From Lates calcarifer (lineage: Eukaryota; Chordata; Actinopteri; Centropomidae), in NCBI RefSeq assembly GCF_001640805.2, contig NC_066844.1:8884716-8948715 (forward strand): DNA of 64,000 nucleotides, given 5' to 3'. The notes under the pieces were generated by a model. It was not told where the DNA came from. It made no database searches and saw only the letters and a program-made list of their open reading frames with translations. The position numbers were made by a program, and so were the translations under genes. Shown one piece after another: positions 1-58,830 of this stretch (positions within the stretch are counted from its first letter, which is position 1; the number at the start of each line of letters is the position of its first letter).

Positions 1-821
1 AAAAGCTCTGTTCCAGACTCTCTTGGAGGTTCTGATTGGTGACTGAACAATTCTGACTCGTAGTGTTTCCACCTGGATAATTGTGTGCTAATTGGGTTGA
101 AGCTGTGCTGACTTGAGTGACCAATATTGAATGGTAGTGCTTGCTATATGAACACCTGATATATAAAAGGAACAGTTCAACAAATTTGAATTATCTGTCC
201 AAACAGGGGAATAGTGTCCATAGTTTAGGGAAATGTTTAGTTATAGTTAAAAGTGATTCTTAATCCCTAAATATGGATGTTTTCATGTCAATATTTGGAG
301 GTTGTACAGGCTTTAAAAGACCAGTCCAGACTCCAGATCATCCAACCATCAACTGATCATCAGCCAACAATCACACTCACATCACTAAGTTATTTTCATA
401 TACTTACTATTCACTCCTTCCTTTTGACATTTGCCTATTTCCTCTGTCCTCTATTCTACCCTCTACTCCTTTCCATCGTTCATGTCTTCCTTTTTCATCC
501 CTCCCCTGCTGATACATTGCAAGCTCAAAACACACCACCCACTGCCCCAACCTTCAGCCATATGCTATTTGGTTAACTTCATTAATGGAAAATGATTTAA
601 CCTTATCATTGTGATACACTGTTCATTTGAGCATATTTTAAACCTAGTATATTTCCATCTGTGCAGATGTTACTGTCTCATTGAATTTCTGATTAGATAG
701 TGAAACTGCTTTCAACGAAGCTAAAGTCAACTTTATTTGCTTTAACTGCAAATCATGATGAGAATATTATGACCTAACAGACAGACAGATGCAGTGGGGG
801 CAAGTATGTATAGCATGTTTT

Positions 822-823
<2 letters not shown>

Positions 824-885
<62 letters not shown>
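824..885. repeat. (GT)n microsatellite
   Basis: An uninterrupted GT dinucleotide tract of about 62 bases in the intron. It is the inverted partner of the CA tract at 1122-1179, about 240 bases downstream. Confidence 0.98.
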
Positions 886-890
<5 letters not shown>

Positions 891-1121
891 CAGAAATACA
901 GACAGTTTTACATCATCAAAAATTTGACTGTGAGGGCCTTGAAAAATCTAATAACTTGTTTTGAAACAAAACTGATTGCATCATTAACAAAGGCACACAT
1001 AGCTTTGGCAAAATACAATTTATGAGAAAATGGGTCAGCTGAGGTTTAATAAAGTACTTATTAATTGTGGGGGAAGAAATGTTTTTGAACACAAATATGC
1101 ACATGCCAACACAGATGTGTG

Positions 1122-1137
1122 GACACACACACACACA

Positions 1138-1179
<42 letters not shown>
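1122..1179. repeat. (AC)n microsatellite
   Basis: A CA dinucleotide tract with one AG interruption near its start. In RNA it could pair with the GT tract at 824-885. Confidence 0.97.
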
Positions 1180-1182
<3 letters not shown>

Positions 1183-1929
1183 CAAGCAATATCCTCCATC
1201 AGCTCCATTGCAAATGGTCTCATCAGAGCCAAAATGAGCTATGAGACAAGGCTGTGGAGCAGACAGGAGGTTTCACTCCCTTACATTGTGGTCTGCTGGT
1301 CGCCTAGTAGAATACTAATACTAAGCTGGAGGGGATGCAGGGTTGCCAGCATGTGAAAAAAGCATGACCTTGGGCCAGCGGCTGTGTGGGAAAACTGGGT
1401 TTGCTGGGGAAAAAAGGGATCAGAGTGCCCCCTGGCTGTGGAAGCAGAATCCACTTTCAGAACTGGGAATGTGCCATGATGAGAGATGGTGGGAGAGAGG
1501 TTGTTTTGCCCCCTCCCATCATTAACTCATGAGAAAACCAACTTCACTCTCCCTCCTGTCTTCTTCTTCCTCCTCATCCACCCTCCTCCTCCAGTTCCTC
1601 TTCCCACACACAACTGCTTCCTCTCTCTCTCTGTCAGCCCTTTGATTCTGCCCTTATTCCTCACATCCTCCCTTGATGCCTCTATCTAGGTCACAAAAGG
1701 GGCTTACATGGCTTTTGGGAACCCCAAATCACACATACACACATCCCCCTTGTCACAATCAATAGAGGAACCCTTTGTAATAAAATACCTTTTTATTATA
1801 GTGGACTTTTTTATTATAGTATAGTGTTTAAATTATGAGATTCTGTTGAAACTCTGTCTTCATTTATCATCCATCATGTTCTCTGAAAAATGCTTGCTAA
1901 GCCTTGATATTAAGCATTAGCAGGAACTC

Positions 1930-2470
1930 TTGTACATACTCAATACGCACTTCAGGACCTTGGTGTCAAACCTAACATCACTACTAGCAGCTCTGTGAGG
2001 GTGTACTTGTACTAGACACAAGCTCACAATGTCATCATGCTGATGTTTAGCAGGAAAGCCACAATGTTCACAGTGTTCACCACTTTATTTTAGCATATCA
2101 GCATGCTAACATTCATAGTAATTAGCAATAAACAGCTGAGGCTGATGGGAATTTGACTCATTTAGCAGGTGTAAACCAAAGTATTTGGATAAAAAGTTAT
2201 TTTGACCTGATGATGGTGACAGATGCAAAGTCAGGGGATCAGCAGAACTGAGGGGAATACTGATGTCTGAACCAAAGACAGACATTTCACCCAAAGCCAC
2301 TTAAGCCTTTTCATGTAAAGCTAATGGTGATGTTAGATTAAATGTGAGGAGATCACCAAAGTCATTAGTGTTATTTCTCTGGGAGCCTTGACTGTCTGTA
2401 CATAATTTTATCGCAGTCCATCTAATAGTTGTCATGCAATTACGGACCAAGTGGTGGACTGACTGACTTT
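1930..2470. repeat. Fish interspersed repeat of the 'GCTAACATGCTAA' type
   Basis: The stretch has phrases typical of a very common fish intronic repeat: a TTTAGCAGG motif, AGCATGCTAACATT, AGCTGAGGCTGATGGGAAT, AAAGTCAGGGGATCA, a diverged second GATCACCAAAGTCATTA unit, and a GTGGTGGACTGAC end. The two internal GATCA units suggest an internally duplicated element. The class is not certain and the call rests on recall of the repeat family. Confidence 0.6.
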
Positions 2471-3567
2471 TTTCCATTCATGCACACAGTGCATGTACAC
2501 AGGCACCATCTCACCAAACACCATATTATATATTTTGTCATTCTAAACTGTTAGAATGCCATGTCTCTCTGTACTACTGTCTGTAATATTACTACAGCAG
2601 TAATGATGTATTTGTATGATGTATGCTGCTACAAAAAAGGTATGGTAGGTACAAGTGGATAAGTAGAATAACAGTGATCAGATCTGCAAAGAGAGTGATG
2701 AAATTCCAGACTCCTCAGAGATCCTGTTTGTTTATCAGTCTATATTAAAAAAACAGAAAAGCTTACATACAACCATTTGATTTACTCAATCTTTGCCACC
2801 CATCTGTGTGAGAGCAGCAGTCAGCTGGAAGCGTGAATTCTCCACAGTGTTAGTGTGAACAGCAACACCCGAGTCTGACAGAGCACTGACTTCTCATGAA
2901 AGCAATCAGTTGCACATCAGATTTTCTGCACAGTGTTATGATTAATTTATGCTGATGATATCTAGTTCCTTCTGAATACATGATGGAGATTAAAGGAGTT
3001 GTGTGGCAATTCACAGCTAAAATATGAAAACTTATTAACCCAGTTCAACTCTCTAACTAAAATTGTTTGTTTTTATTGAAGATTTAACATCAGTATATCA
3101 TTAATACGTCAGCGGTAATGTTACACTTATGTCAGTATAAAGTAATGTGACTGACTGACTGACACTGTTTTGTTTGTGGAAAAATATATTTTGTGAATGT
3201 CACATTTGTGGAGAAGAGGGATTACCACTGGGAGCTACACTAGATTTTTTTAATTCTTTAAAGCTGCACCTTTTGTTTAAAGCTACTGAGGGCCGGAACT
3301 CAACAACAAGCTGATCACACACCCTTGAAGTTTTTGTCACAATTTGACTAATAGTAGTTATATGTTAACCCTTTCAGCTCTGTGTTTGGTCTTTGCTAAC
3401 TCCTGACAGAAATATCTGGCTCTATGTTGTTCATATAAAAAATGAATATGTGCAGCTTAAATTAGTTGAAGGCAGTGGGGAAAAAACAAGATTTTAAGTC
3501 ATGTCAAATGTGAATGAAGCAACAGAGGCAAACAAGGCTTTAGCAAGGCACCTGAATTGATCTCTCT

Positions 3568-4330
3568 TCATAGAGATGGATAACAGTGATGCATGATATT
3601 TTTTTTATAATTCTGGTGATCCAAAGTGGGATGAGATTTTTCTATTAACTGGTGTAAAATGTTGAACAGTGGGGGTTTACACAATGAGTAGACACTTTCT
3701 AAGAGTTCCAGGCTGGTTGGGATGTTGTCTGTGATGTACTGGAGAACTAGCTGCTCAAAGCGCTTCATCAGAATGGGGGTGAGTGCCACAGGGTGGTAGT
3801 CAGTCTTTTAGATGAATGGAAATGGATTGCATTTTATATAGCACTCTTTCTAGTCATATCAACCACTCACCACAGGTCAGATTCAGCCATTCACACACAC
3901 ATTTATACAGAGCTTATTATGCAGCACTCTAACACATACATTCACATTCATACATCAATGGGTTTCAGTATCTTGGCCAAAGATATTACAGTACACAGAC
4001 TGGAGGAGCTGGGGATCAGACCCCTGACCTTCCATTTACTGGGCAACCTGCTCTGCCTCCTCTAGTCTTCAAACTAGACACTGCAGACTTATTTGGTACA
4101 GGGACAATGGTGGATGTCTGGAAGCAGGTGGCAACACTATCTTGTAACCGTGATGGGGTTAAACATGTCATGTTTTTAGTACACAGCCAGGGATGTTATC
4201 AGGCCCAGGAGCTTAACTCAGATTCACCCTCAGCAGGATTTTTCTCACAATGTCTGTTGATATAGACAAATTTAATGTCAGATATAATAATGCCAAATAA
4301 TGTATTCAAATTCAGGTACATCCCCACTCT
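3568..4330 (-). mobile_element. Antisense non-LTR (LINE) reverse-transcriptase fragment, split by a SINE
   Basis: On the minus strand the right part (3568-3789) reads VALTPILMKRFEQLV, followed by residues typical of the start of the RT core in fish L2/CR1-like LINEs. The matching upstream part of the same LINE lies at 4070 to about 4330 (ACACTGCAG, GGGACAATGGTGGATGTCT, GGGATGTTATCAGGCCCAG). The two halves are separated by an inserted SINE. The fragment is short, lacks an intact ORF and is a decayed 5'-truncated copy. Confidence 0.6.
3802..4069 (-). mobile_element. tRNA-derived SINE inserted into the LINE
   Basis: It has the layout of a common percomorph SINE: ATTTTATATAGCAC, a CATTCACACACACATTTATA block, CTTGGCCAAAG, then GGAGCTGGGGATCAGACC. 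The last part resembles a reverse-complemented tRNA B box, so the Pol III direction is the minus strand. AGTCTT occurs at both borders (3802-3807 and 4064-4069) and may be the target-site duplication. Confidence 0.6.
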
Positions 4331-4819
4331 GGAGACACCTTTCACCTCTCTATTAATTGGGAGATTATTTTATTGTCTTTGTGATCACCATCACCCATCA
4401 TCAGCACATTTGCTGATGTACGATGTCACTGATGATGTATATTCCTCAAGATTGATGTGGTTCCACCAGTGATGTTTGGTCTGGCTGCTCTGGCTGGCTG
4501 GTAGGAGGACACTGAGCACAGAGATGGTCCTAAAGACTGCTCCACTTAATCTAATATCTGTGCTTCTTTTTCCAGTGGTGATGAGTGTATTGTTTTCACA
4601 AGTAATCATAATTAATACATGCTTTAGTAATAAGAGCTAAAAATATTATGAATGAAACAAAAATACAGCAAAATTTGCAGGAGTCAGTGGCTGTCGCATC
4701 TGCATGCACCGCTGTCACCATGGTAACACAATTATGATACAAACTTAAAGGACTAACACAGACCTGTCTCAGTCAGTGTAGAACTTTACTGATTTTGTTT
4801 GTGTGTGTGTGTTGTCCAG

Positions 4820-47218
<42,399 letters not shown>

Positions 47219-50200
47219 GAGAAGCCCCTTAGAGGCCAGGAGCTGAGCTGAGGGCGTCCTGTTGGTCCAAACACTGCGCGACGTCCCTGAACCCACAAAG
47301 GAGGCACTTAACTTTGTAAAACGTCAAGGAACTCTTGTGGACAAGACTTTTTGAGGCCTTTTTTGCCAGACTCTTGGTTAAAATGAATAACCTGATTACT
47401 TTTTTACACTGATAAAAAGTTTTTGATATTTATTTTTTTTTGCCATTTTATGTCTTAATGTTCTCCTACTGAAGGGTTTGCACCTGCATTTTTAAGTTTC
47501 ACAACGGTGTGGGTAGGCAACGAGAAACACTTTTCTGTCTTTTCTTGTTTGCACTATATAATGTCAGTGTTACTGCCTATACTAAAGCTGACTCACTTGG
47601 CTTTTCTCCACTTGAGCTCTGATTTTTTTGACAGTCCACGGCTTTGGCCCATATTAAACCAACTGCTTCTGTGAAGGACATTGCTCTGCCTACCACCTAC
47701 CATTCAAACTAAGGCAGTGGATGGAGGAAGGCATGAACTCAGCCTCAGTAACTAAATGCTGGTCGACTTCAGCACAGTATAACCTCCTCCACCCTGCTCA
47801 TCTATAATACTCATATTACCACTCATACCACTCTTATCACAAGAACCAAGATCTTGGAACCTATTGCCACAGACAAGTAGCGCTTGTTTTCTAAAACTAA
47901 TTTCCTCTTCACCCCCTTTTTTTTTGCCTTGTTCTGTTGTCACTTTTTCTCTTATTAGTGAGTCACACCCATATTAGAATACCTAAGGTGGTGTAACAAC
48001 TGCTTACTGTGAACTATTATTATTTCTTTGTATAATTCATATTATGCTTTTTAATATATGGAAATACTGTATGTATACATATATAAATATATCCTTATCA
48101 TAATAACTTTGTGATTTTTGTACATGTCCTCAGTGGCCTCCTGCCGCAGGCCGGTTGATTTCCAACACATCTGACAGTTTACCACTCCAGCACTCACAGC
48201 TGACTCACAGCAGTCTGGAGGTGGACTCCCTCAGTCCTCTGCATTATTGTATGCTGCTATGTCATCTGATCTCACACACACAAATACACATATACAAATG
48301 CCACCAGTAGAGATTTTACATTTTAAAACACCTGACAAACTACAACAGATGATGCAACTTCATGCCATTCCCCATCTTTTTGAAAAGTTTTGAAAGTCAA
48401 GTTTTTAAATTATTATTATTTTTCTTCCTTTCAGTCATAAATTCATTCTGAAAGACAAGCCACAGATTGAGAATACAAAAGCCTGTATGTGGAGCCTTCA
48501 TGTACTCACAATGCAACCGTGTCTGTCATTATAGGGTTTAGTAAGTATGATCTGCTGGGGAACAGCAGACTCAACAACAAGCTCTATGCAACAAAGTGCT
48601 TATGTTTTATTACTGTAAAACAGGGTTTAAAACAGTCATTGGGTTCTTAGTGTTAGTCTAGTCCAGTGGTCTCTTCACAGTGGATTTATTTAGTTATTAA
48701 TTTTATCTGTGCTTATTCTGTCTATAGTGAATAAACTGAATAACCCCTTTTCTCTTACTTTACAGAGTCTTTAGGTTCTTCATATAAAATGTCCCTTAAG
48801 CCTGAAACCACAGCTTTTAAAACCACATCATAACAAGCCCCCTCTGTGGGGTTGGATAAGAAGAGCTTCATGTTCCCATTTATTGTTATTATGCCCAAAA
48901 ATCAACTAATGCTCGGGAGTCCAAGCCAAATTAAAAATTAAAAAGAAAATAAAATAGTATTCAAACTTTCAAATTGTGTTTTGCAAAAATATTTCGATTT
49001 TTCTTGTTTTACTGAAGAAGAACCTCTAACTGCCTCACATTTTTGCATTCAGCATATCCTTCTTTTCTTACTCATAGAATATGACATGAATCTGAAAATG
49101 GACTTGATAAGAAACTGAATCAGTAATTTACCTTCCAGCAGTACCCAACCCGAGTCCTCTTCAAAAGTGAGGGATGTTCTCTTATATTTGTCTTACTGTC
49201 AACAAATCCAATGGAAAGAGCAAACCATGGTGTTCATCTGCTCTCTATGCTTTTTAATTTCAAGACCCTGTCCATGGCTATCAACCCTAAACACACTGGT
49301 TTCTATTCAAGACATTAACATTTAAAAAGTGGTTGTATTTGTAGGTAGTAATTTCCTTAAAAAACTGGGCACTGTAGTCCTCAGAAAACATTGGTCAAAT
49401 AGGATGAAATTGTGTATTTGGTAGGGACTATTTTCAGTTGTGGATTAGTACACGTGGAGACGTACCAGGTACACGATATGTAGATAATACTTGGCATCAG
49501 TGGGGGCCTGGTCATTTCATTAGATTTGTTGACAATAAAATAATTCTAGAACATCATCAGCCTTATCCTTTAGATGCTCACTAACTTGCACTTTTGACAA
49601 CTTACACATTACACTGACCACATAACCTGACAAACTATTGCTCCTCTCACTAAACCAGCCATAAACACATAGACATAACGTGTCTTACCTTACACAGGTG
49701 TTTTTTATCATCATTTTCTGAACAAAAGCATCCACCGTGTCATTAAAATCCAGGGCTCTAACCGGATCTGATTTAACTGCCATGGTACACAGACCTGAAG
49801 ACATCATTTCTAATATGTTGCAAAGTGAAAATCAAGCAATCTCTGTAACAGTTTGTGTCCACTGTGTATTATTAAAATGACTGGACTAGCAAAAGCTGCA
49901 TGTTCAACAGCATTGTGAAGAAAACAAAACAGAAGTGGAGGTCTGTTTGAGATCTGTGCTCACTGTCAGAGGTGTGATCACCTACTCCAACCTCCCAAGG
50001 CCTTGTGTACATAGTTCCCATTCCTCACTCACTTCTCTCCAGAGATGTATTTTTTTGTGGTTTTGTGGCCTACAAGCAAAGAGCAGAGTCTAAAATGTTT
50101 CCTGCTTTAGCTGCAGTGACCTCTATCTCACACACACACACACACACTTACATAACTCCACAAGTATACACATTTCTTTGACACGAGGATGTTCAAATTT

Positions 50201-50796
50201 AAGTGTTGATTTGACGATATTATGTACCTCTGTTATCAATGGTGTGAAAAGAAGACTTGTAGTTTTGCATTATGAATGATTTTTTTTCCCCCACACAGCA
50301 CAAAACAGTGTGTCGAATGGCAAAACAGAAAGCAAGACAAATGTATTTTTGATTTTTTAGAAACTTTTACCAAAGACTTGAATCTTTCCTGTGCAGAAAA
50401 AAGATGTTGGGGAGCTTTCCTCTCTCTTTTGCTGATTTCTCTCTTCTGAGAAACAACCCCCCCCACACACACACACACTCCTCCTCACACTATCTGTATT
50501 TTTATCAGTGTCCTTACAGAAGTTTGATTCACTATCACTTCATTTTACCTTCAGCATTAAAGTTCTTATTGTCAGTTATTGTTATACATCATCATTTGGG
50601 ATGCAGAGATGCATCAATAGATGAACTGAGCAGATAGAGGAAAATATTTGTCTTTATCTTGCAGTATTATCTCTTTTTTTACAGGCCACATTTGAAACTC
50701 TCCTGCTCCAGACATCTTCAAAACATTTTGTTCCTGTGTTGTTTTTTTTTTTTTTTGTGTTTTTTTCTTTCTCTTTTTTTTTTAAATACACACTCT

Positions 50797-51180
50797 GACG
50801 AAGTGCCTGGTCACACCAGAAGGAGGTAAAGAACTTATAACATATTAATTAACCAATGATGTGCTGGAACCAGCTAACCAACACTAGCTGAATTGATGCC
50901 AGTCACTAATATTAGTGACACTAGTAATACTAATGTTAAAGTGGATCTGCATCTCTTCTGTTTAACAGTTTATTCTCCAACACAGCGGGGTGATATGAAA
51001 TTGGACGGTGCAACATAAGTACTGTGACAGCTGCCGCCATTTTTACATCTCCAATTATAATTAGATGCCGCTGTCGGTTTGTTGTTGTTTCATGGCATGG
51101 ATTCACATGTTTAATAGCGTGAAATGAACAGACTTCTGAAATTTTGCTGTGAGAAATGCTGGTGTGACCAGGCCCTTCAG
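50797..51180. mobile_element. MITE-like DNA element in the ptprg 3' UTR
   Basis: The termini are inverted repeats with a 15-bp perfect core, GCCTGGTCACACCAG, at 50805-50819, matched by CTGGTGTGACCAGGC at 51159-51173. There is no coding sequence. The superfamily is uncertain and no clean target duplication was seen. Confidence 0.7.
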
Positions 51181-51295
51181 ATTGTCACTGCCATTTTTTC
51201 TTGTCCCCATTTTCAAGCGATTCTGATCATTGTGATCATTCCGAATGAAAAGTGTTTTGTGTTGCCTTTGAAGTGCACATTGCAGGTGTACTGTC

Positions 51296-51301
51296 AATAA
51301 A
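51296..51301 (+). terminator. Poly(A) signal AATAAA
   Basis: A canonical hexamer in the 3' UTR of ptprg, followed within 60 bases by GT-rich sequence. Confidence 0.5.
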
Positions 51302-51910
51302 ACAATGTACATATATTTTGTTGCCTCTGTAAACCCAGACCTTCTCTGGAAACTGTATGTATTGACTGTGTTATTGCTCAGTATTTCTCTTTTATTTAAT
51401 AATCCCATCTTATTTCTTTTACCAGTTAATGAGTTTAAGTGTACCACAAAACTATCATAAGGTTTACAATCTGACACAAATCTAGTCTATAATCACAAAT
51501 ATTTTCAATTTATTCTCTCTCATTTGAACTAACTTATGGCATCACAGTTTGTGGTGGATCCTGTGGAAGCCAGGTGTCCTTGCATCCATGTCCTCAGATT
51601 CCAGTTTTCCAGCTTCACAACCTCCATTAATGTTCAGGCAGTGATTGTGATATTACGATGTTAACCACTCTTCTTTTGATTTCTATCGGTTTTCATCCTT
51701 TAGAGGCTATGATTCTGTTGTCAGTTCTCTTGTATATCACTAGATAATTTCCTCTCCATCGATACATTTTGGAAAGGTGGCTGTCCCTTCCTCTTTTGTA
51801 ACATGGAATAAGAGAAAAAAGATGGATTTCTTTTTCTTTTGTTTTGTTGAAAGCTATATCAAAGCATTATATAGTGTTATTTAATATGTAAATGGTATTG
51901 CTATACATAA

Positions 51911-51916
51911 AATAAA
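51911..51916 (+). terminator. Poly(A) signal AATAAA (distal)
   Basis: A canonical hexamer; TTGTTTGTGTGATATTTTTT follows 30 bases later as a GU/U-rich element. Confidence 0.5.
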
Positions 51917-51989
51917 ATATGGGTTTTGATGTAATTTTCTGAAATTGTTTGTGTGATATTTTTTAAGCCTGTCTAGACTGTAACGCCTC

Positions 51990-53110
51990 TTGTGTTGCAG
52001 CTATCAGGTTGGAACAGATCTCCACTGACTTACTAAATAAATTTGCCATGAAAGAGGCATCCTGCCAGCTGGCCAAGCTTTCAGGAGCAAGAGTTTTCAT
52101 AAAGCTTGATGCCATAAGGAGGATTGTGGCAGGTGCCCCTGCACCCAGAATCTGCCCCAAGGACCATTTTCATCATGCCTTTTTGGGAGATACTGTTTAC
52201 ACAGGTTGCCGTTCAGGATTTCGTTTGCACTTGAGCACTTCCAGAAGCAGCTAATCCTGATGTAGACCAGAAGGAACCATCTGTCATGCAGATGACAGTC
52301 TCCTCTTTGAATCATCTTGTGAACAACATGACCACAGGCTGTGCCAGGTGCTGGAGTGTCTCTAGAGGGAGGGGGCTGATGCTCAATGACAAATGCCGTT
52401 TTGCTGTGGATCAGGTGACATTTCTAGGTCACTGCATCAGGGGTCCGACCCATGTAAAATCAAGGCAATCACAGAGATGGTCACGGCCAAAGATGTTGGT
52501 GACATGAGAAGATGGCTGGGCATGACTAACTACGTGGGAAAGTTCTCACCATGTGTCGCCAAGCTCACACAGCTGAGATGAGACCTGCTCGAGGCAGACA
52601 GATAGTGGGCCAGAGGAAGCAAGCAGCAGCGGGTTTTCAAGGAGCTGCGTCAGGAACTGAACTCACCCACTGTCCTGGCACAGTACTGCCTGAAAAGAGA
52701 GACAAGAATTGCAGCAGACATTTTCTTTTTTTGGCTTGAAGAGGTTCTGTCTCAGAAGCAACTTTCAGATGACTGGTGTCCACTTGCCTTTATTTCATGG
52801 AACATGGCTGAGGCAAAGAATAGATACACCCAGACTGAAAAAGGGGTGCTGGCACTATCCTTGGCATGTAAGTGTTTTCAGTCTTCTCTGTTTAGGTTGG
52901 ACTTTCTCAGTGATGCAGCAGTGATGAAGAAGAGGGGAGCAGGGTGAAGGAGAAGACAAGACAGGAGCCAGCTGAAAGAAAAGAGGACAACCCAGGCCCC
53001 AGTACTTCCTCTGTCTCCTTGCCAAGCTAGCCACCATCCTCTGCAGTATCAGCAATGTTCCGGTCTGACAGTCTGCCACCTGAAGAAGGAGCTTCATTCT
53101 TCTCTGAATC
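51990..53110 (+). mobile_element. Ty3/gypsy RT-RNase H fragment, degenerate
   Basis: Pieces of the RT and RNase H order are readable with frame breaks: KLSGARVFIKLDA, APRICPKDHFHHAF, CHADDSLLFES (the active-site ADD), FLGHCI, KAITEMV..KDVGDMRRWL, GMTNYVGKFSPC and SWNMAEAKNRYTQTEKGVL. No LTRs were found. It is inactive. Confidence 0.8.
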
Positions 53111-53856
53111 CACCTTCACCTACACTGTCTATCCAACCAACTCCATTTAGGGGCAAGTATGACAAGACAAAAATGGAACGGAGTGATCTCCCCCGCTTAG
53201 GTATTTATTATGTGACAAAGTTACATGTATTCTGTGCTTTTATGAAAAAGGGCCTCACTGTACAGACCTGTTGATCCTCTAGTGTTCTTCCTAGCTACTG
53301 AATCCATCATTGTTAGATCCTTGCTGTGCCAACACGGTGCCTGAGATGACTTTGGTGGTTTTTTCAGGGGAGAGACATGCTCCTTGAGTGAGTAAGATGT
53401 TCAGACACTGAACTGAAAAATGGCTTGTAAGACCAATATCTAAGGGTCTTAAGATAGGGTCTTTTCTTGATGAAGTTTGCTGTTAGACTCATTATGTAAT
53501 TTGAAAATTAAAAACTACTTTCTACTGTAGCCTCTTCATGTGAACTGTTGTTGTAGATACTGGGGTAAGTGTTACACTTACCACAGATGACCTGGTGTAG
53601 AGTATAAATACCCTTCCAGAAAGTATCTTCACTAATGATAAGCAACTAGTGAAGATTACATTACAGTAAGATCTAATAATGATAAAGTCCTGATGACAAG
53701 TCCCTCCATTCATTGAAGTTTAATGACTAATCCTTTCTACTATATCATCCAAATAAATATATTCCAAATATTTAATAGAAATCACTAATGCTTGCACGTT
53801 TAGCATCCAAAGTACTAAGTAAAAATGTGAATATAAACTGTTGCTTCCAGTTTGAC
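53111..53856. other. Intergenic, no feature recognised
   Basis: AT-rich sequence between the gypsy fragment and a SINE-like repeat. Confidence 0.6.
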
Positions 53857-53990
53857 TCTAAATTACCCATAAGTGTGAATGTGAGAGTGAATGATTGTCT
53901 CTATATGTTGGCCCTGCGATAGACTGGTGATCTGTCCAGGGTGTATCCCGCCCCTTGCCCAACATCAGCTGGGACTCGCTCCGTCTAGTC
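53857..53990. mobile_element. SINE-like repeat
   Basis: AAATTACCCATAAGTGTGAA, GTTGGCCCTGCGATAGACTG, GTGATCTGTCCAGGGTGTAT and CCCGCC..TGCCC..ATCAGCTGGGA follow a very widespread fish SINE/L2-tail consensus. Confidence 0.75.
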
Positions 53991-54770
53991 AAACATTACA
54001 CCGAGAACAAACACGTCAACGCAATACTGACCTACTGGCTCTGTGAAACACAGCAAAACCAATCTTACACACCTGTCAAACACAAACAGAGCAACCTCTG
54101 CGTCTGTTTTCAGGCTTTTCAGTTCTCTGAGGTCCCCCTACGACTGGAAAATCGCTGTTTTTTCTCAGGCTGTTTCTCATTACCCCATCTCTACTGCATA
54201 GCATGCACCAGCATTTTCGTCTTTCTCACTCCCACTGCTCCTTTTATATACCTTCCCACCTCCTGTGCACAATCACAAATGCCTTGATTGGCTCTAATGG
54301 ATGGCACTGATCCACTTAAATTATGTTCTAATTCTGTGTAGAAACTCCAGAATTCTTTTCAGCACTCACACAAAAAGGGCAGCTAGTGGACTATGAGGAG
54401 ATATTCCCTTAATATGAATAAAAGTGCATTTCATTATAACTGCTAACCTACAGTATGCATGTTTTTATTTATGCATAGTTTCTATTTCTAGGTTTCACAG
54501 ACAGATTCTTTCACTTTAAGCAAAGTGAAGCGAGTGCACATGACGTAATTCACCCACACTCAGCTTTCACAAAACGTGACATGTTTTTTTTTTTTTAAAG
54601 GTACTGTGTGATATTTCAGTTTCTAAAATTCTATTTTGCTTGTTATAATAGGGTATTGCATGTAGACTGCTGAGGGAGAAAAAAATTAACAACAATGTAA
54701 GGGATCTGAATACCTACTGGATGCACTGTAACGCCAAACAAACTGCATTTTTATTTTGAAGGACAAATCG
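53991..54770. other. Upstream region of the C3orf14 homologue
   Basis: No gene recognised. A TGACGTAA (ATF/CREB-like) site lies at 54541-54548, about 320 bases before the C3orf14 start codon. Confidence 0.5.
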
Positions 54771-54772
54771 AT

Positions 54773-54784
54773 CCACTTCCGGTT
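54773..54784 (-). promoter_or_regulatory. ETS (GABPA-type) site in the C3orf14 promoter
   Basis: CCACTTCCGGTT contains the reverse complement of ACCGGAAGTG, a strong ETS/GABPA site often found at CpG-rich housekeeping promoters. It lies about 80 bases before the start codon. Confidence 0.5.
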
Positions 54785-54862
54785 CTGGCGTATCAAACTG
54801 TGGTTCACTTGACGTTAACGTTACTCTAGCCGGGTCAGAGGAACGGCGTTTACTGCCAGCAA

Positions 54863-58313
<3,451 letters not shown>

Positions 58314-58664
58314 GTGAGAGGTGATTCTGATGGCAGTACTGTAGCCTTAAAAATAGCTTTGATAGTCAGATGACAGAGTGCACATGACAGTCAGGTGATG
58401 CTCATACCCCCTTCAGACTGACATAGTGATGCGGGACCTACATTTGTGGTTTTTCTGAATCGGTCAAAACACATCGGTTGACCCTCGTTCACAGCCGTCC
58501 TCCTGACCAGGGCTGGATGCTGGTCGGAGGCTGCCTGGCTTTGGAGAACTAATTCAGTCAACAGTTCAGTGTTTGTTTGTTTTTGGGTTTTTTTCATTTG
58601 GTTTTTATCATTATTAGATCTTACTGTAATGTAATCTTCACTAGGTGCTTATTACCTTTATTCA

Positions 58665-58830
58665 CCTTTATTTAGACAGGACAGTGGAGAGAAACAGGAA
58701 AGAGGGAGAGAGAGTAGGGGAATGACATGCAGTAAAGGTCTGGCCGAGTCGATGCAGGGACCAGCTGTTCGGGGCGCCAAGGCCCACGTGGTATGCGCCC
58801 CAACTATTCGGCTATGGGGGTGCCTCCAGC
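58665..58830 (-). mobile_element. tRNA-derived SINE
   Basis: TTTAGACAGGACAGTGGAGA, GGGGAATGACATGCAGTAAA, GGTCTGGCCGAGTCG and GGGGCGCCAAGGCCCACGTG follow a common percomorph SINE consensus in antisense. It may lie in the cep15 3' UTR. Confidence 0.75.

Larger units (their letters stand above)
1..4819 (+). other. ptprg intron upstream of the first visible exon
   Basis: No coding exon is recognised before 4820. The earlier part of ptprg (signal peptide, carbonic-anhydrase-like domain and the start of the fibronectin-III domain) should lie upstream of the window. The stretch holds two microsatellites (824-885 and 1122-1179), a fish interspersed repeat (about 1930-2470) and an antisense LINE fragment with a nested SINE (about 3568-4330). 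I see nothing recognisable in 1-800, 1180-1930 or 2470-3567. Confidence 0.7.
47219..51947 (+). other. ptprg: ptprg 3' UTR (probable extent)
   Basis: AT-rich DNA after the stop without another gene. AATAAA signals occur at 51296-51301 and 51911-51916, and earlier AATAAA matches lie near 48730 and 49545, so several UTR lengths are possible. The end is set just before the gypsy fragment and is uncertain. A MITE lies inside (about 50797-51180). Confidence 0.6.

Noticed and set aside
277..576. 99-codon open frame near the window start
   Set aside because: Low-complexity, Leu/Phe/Ser-rich translation of pyrimidine-rich intron DNA; no domain and no splice context.
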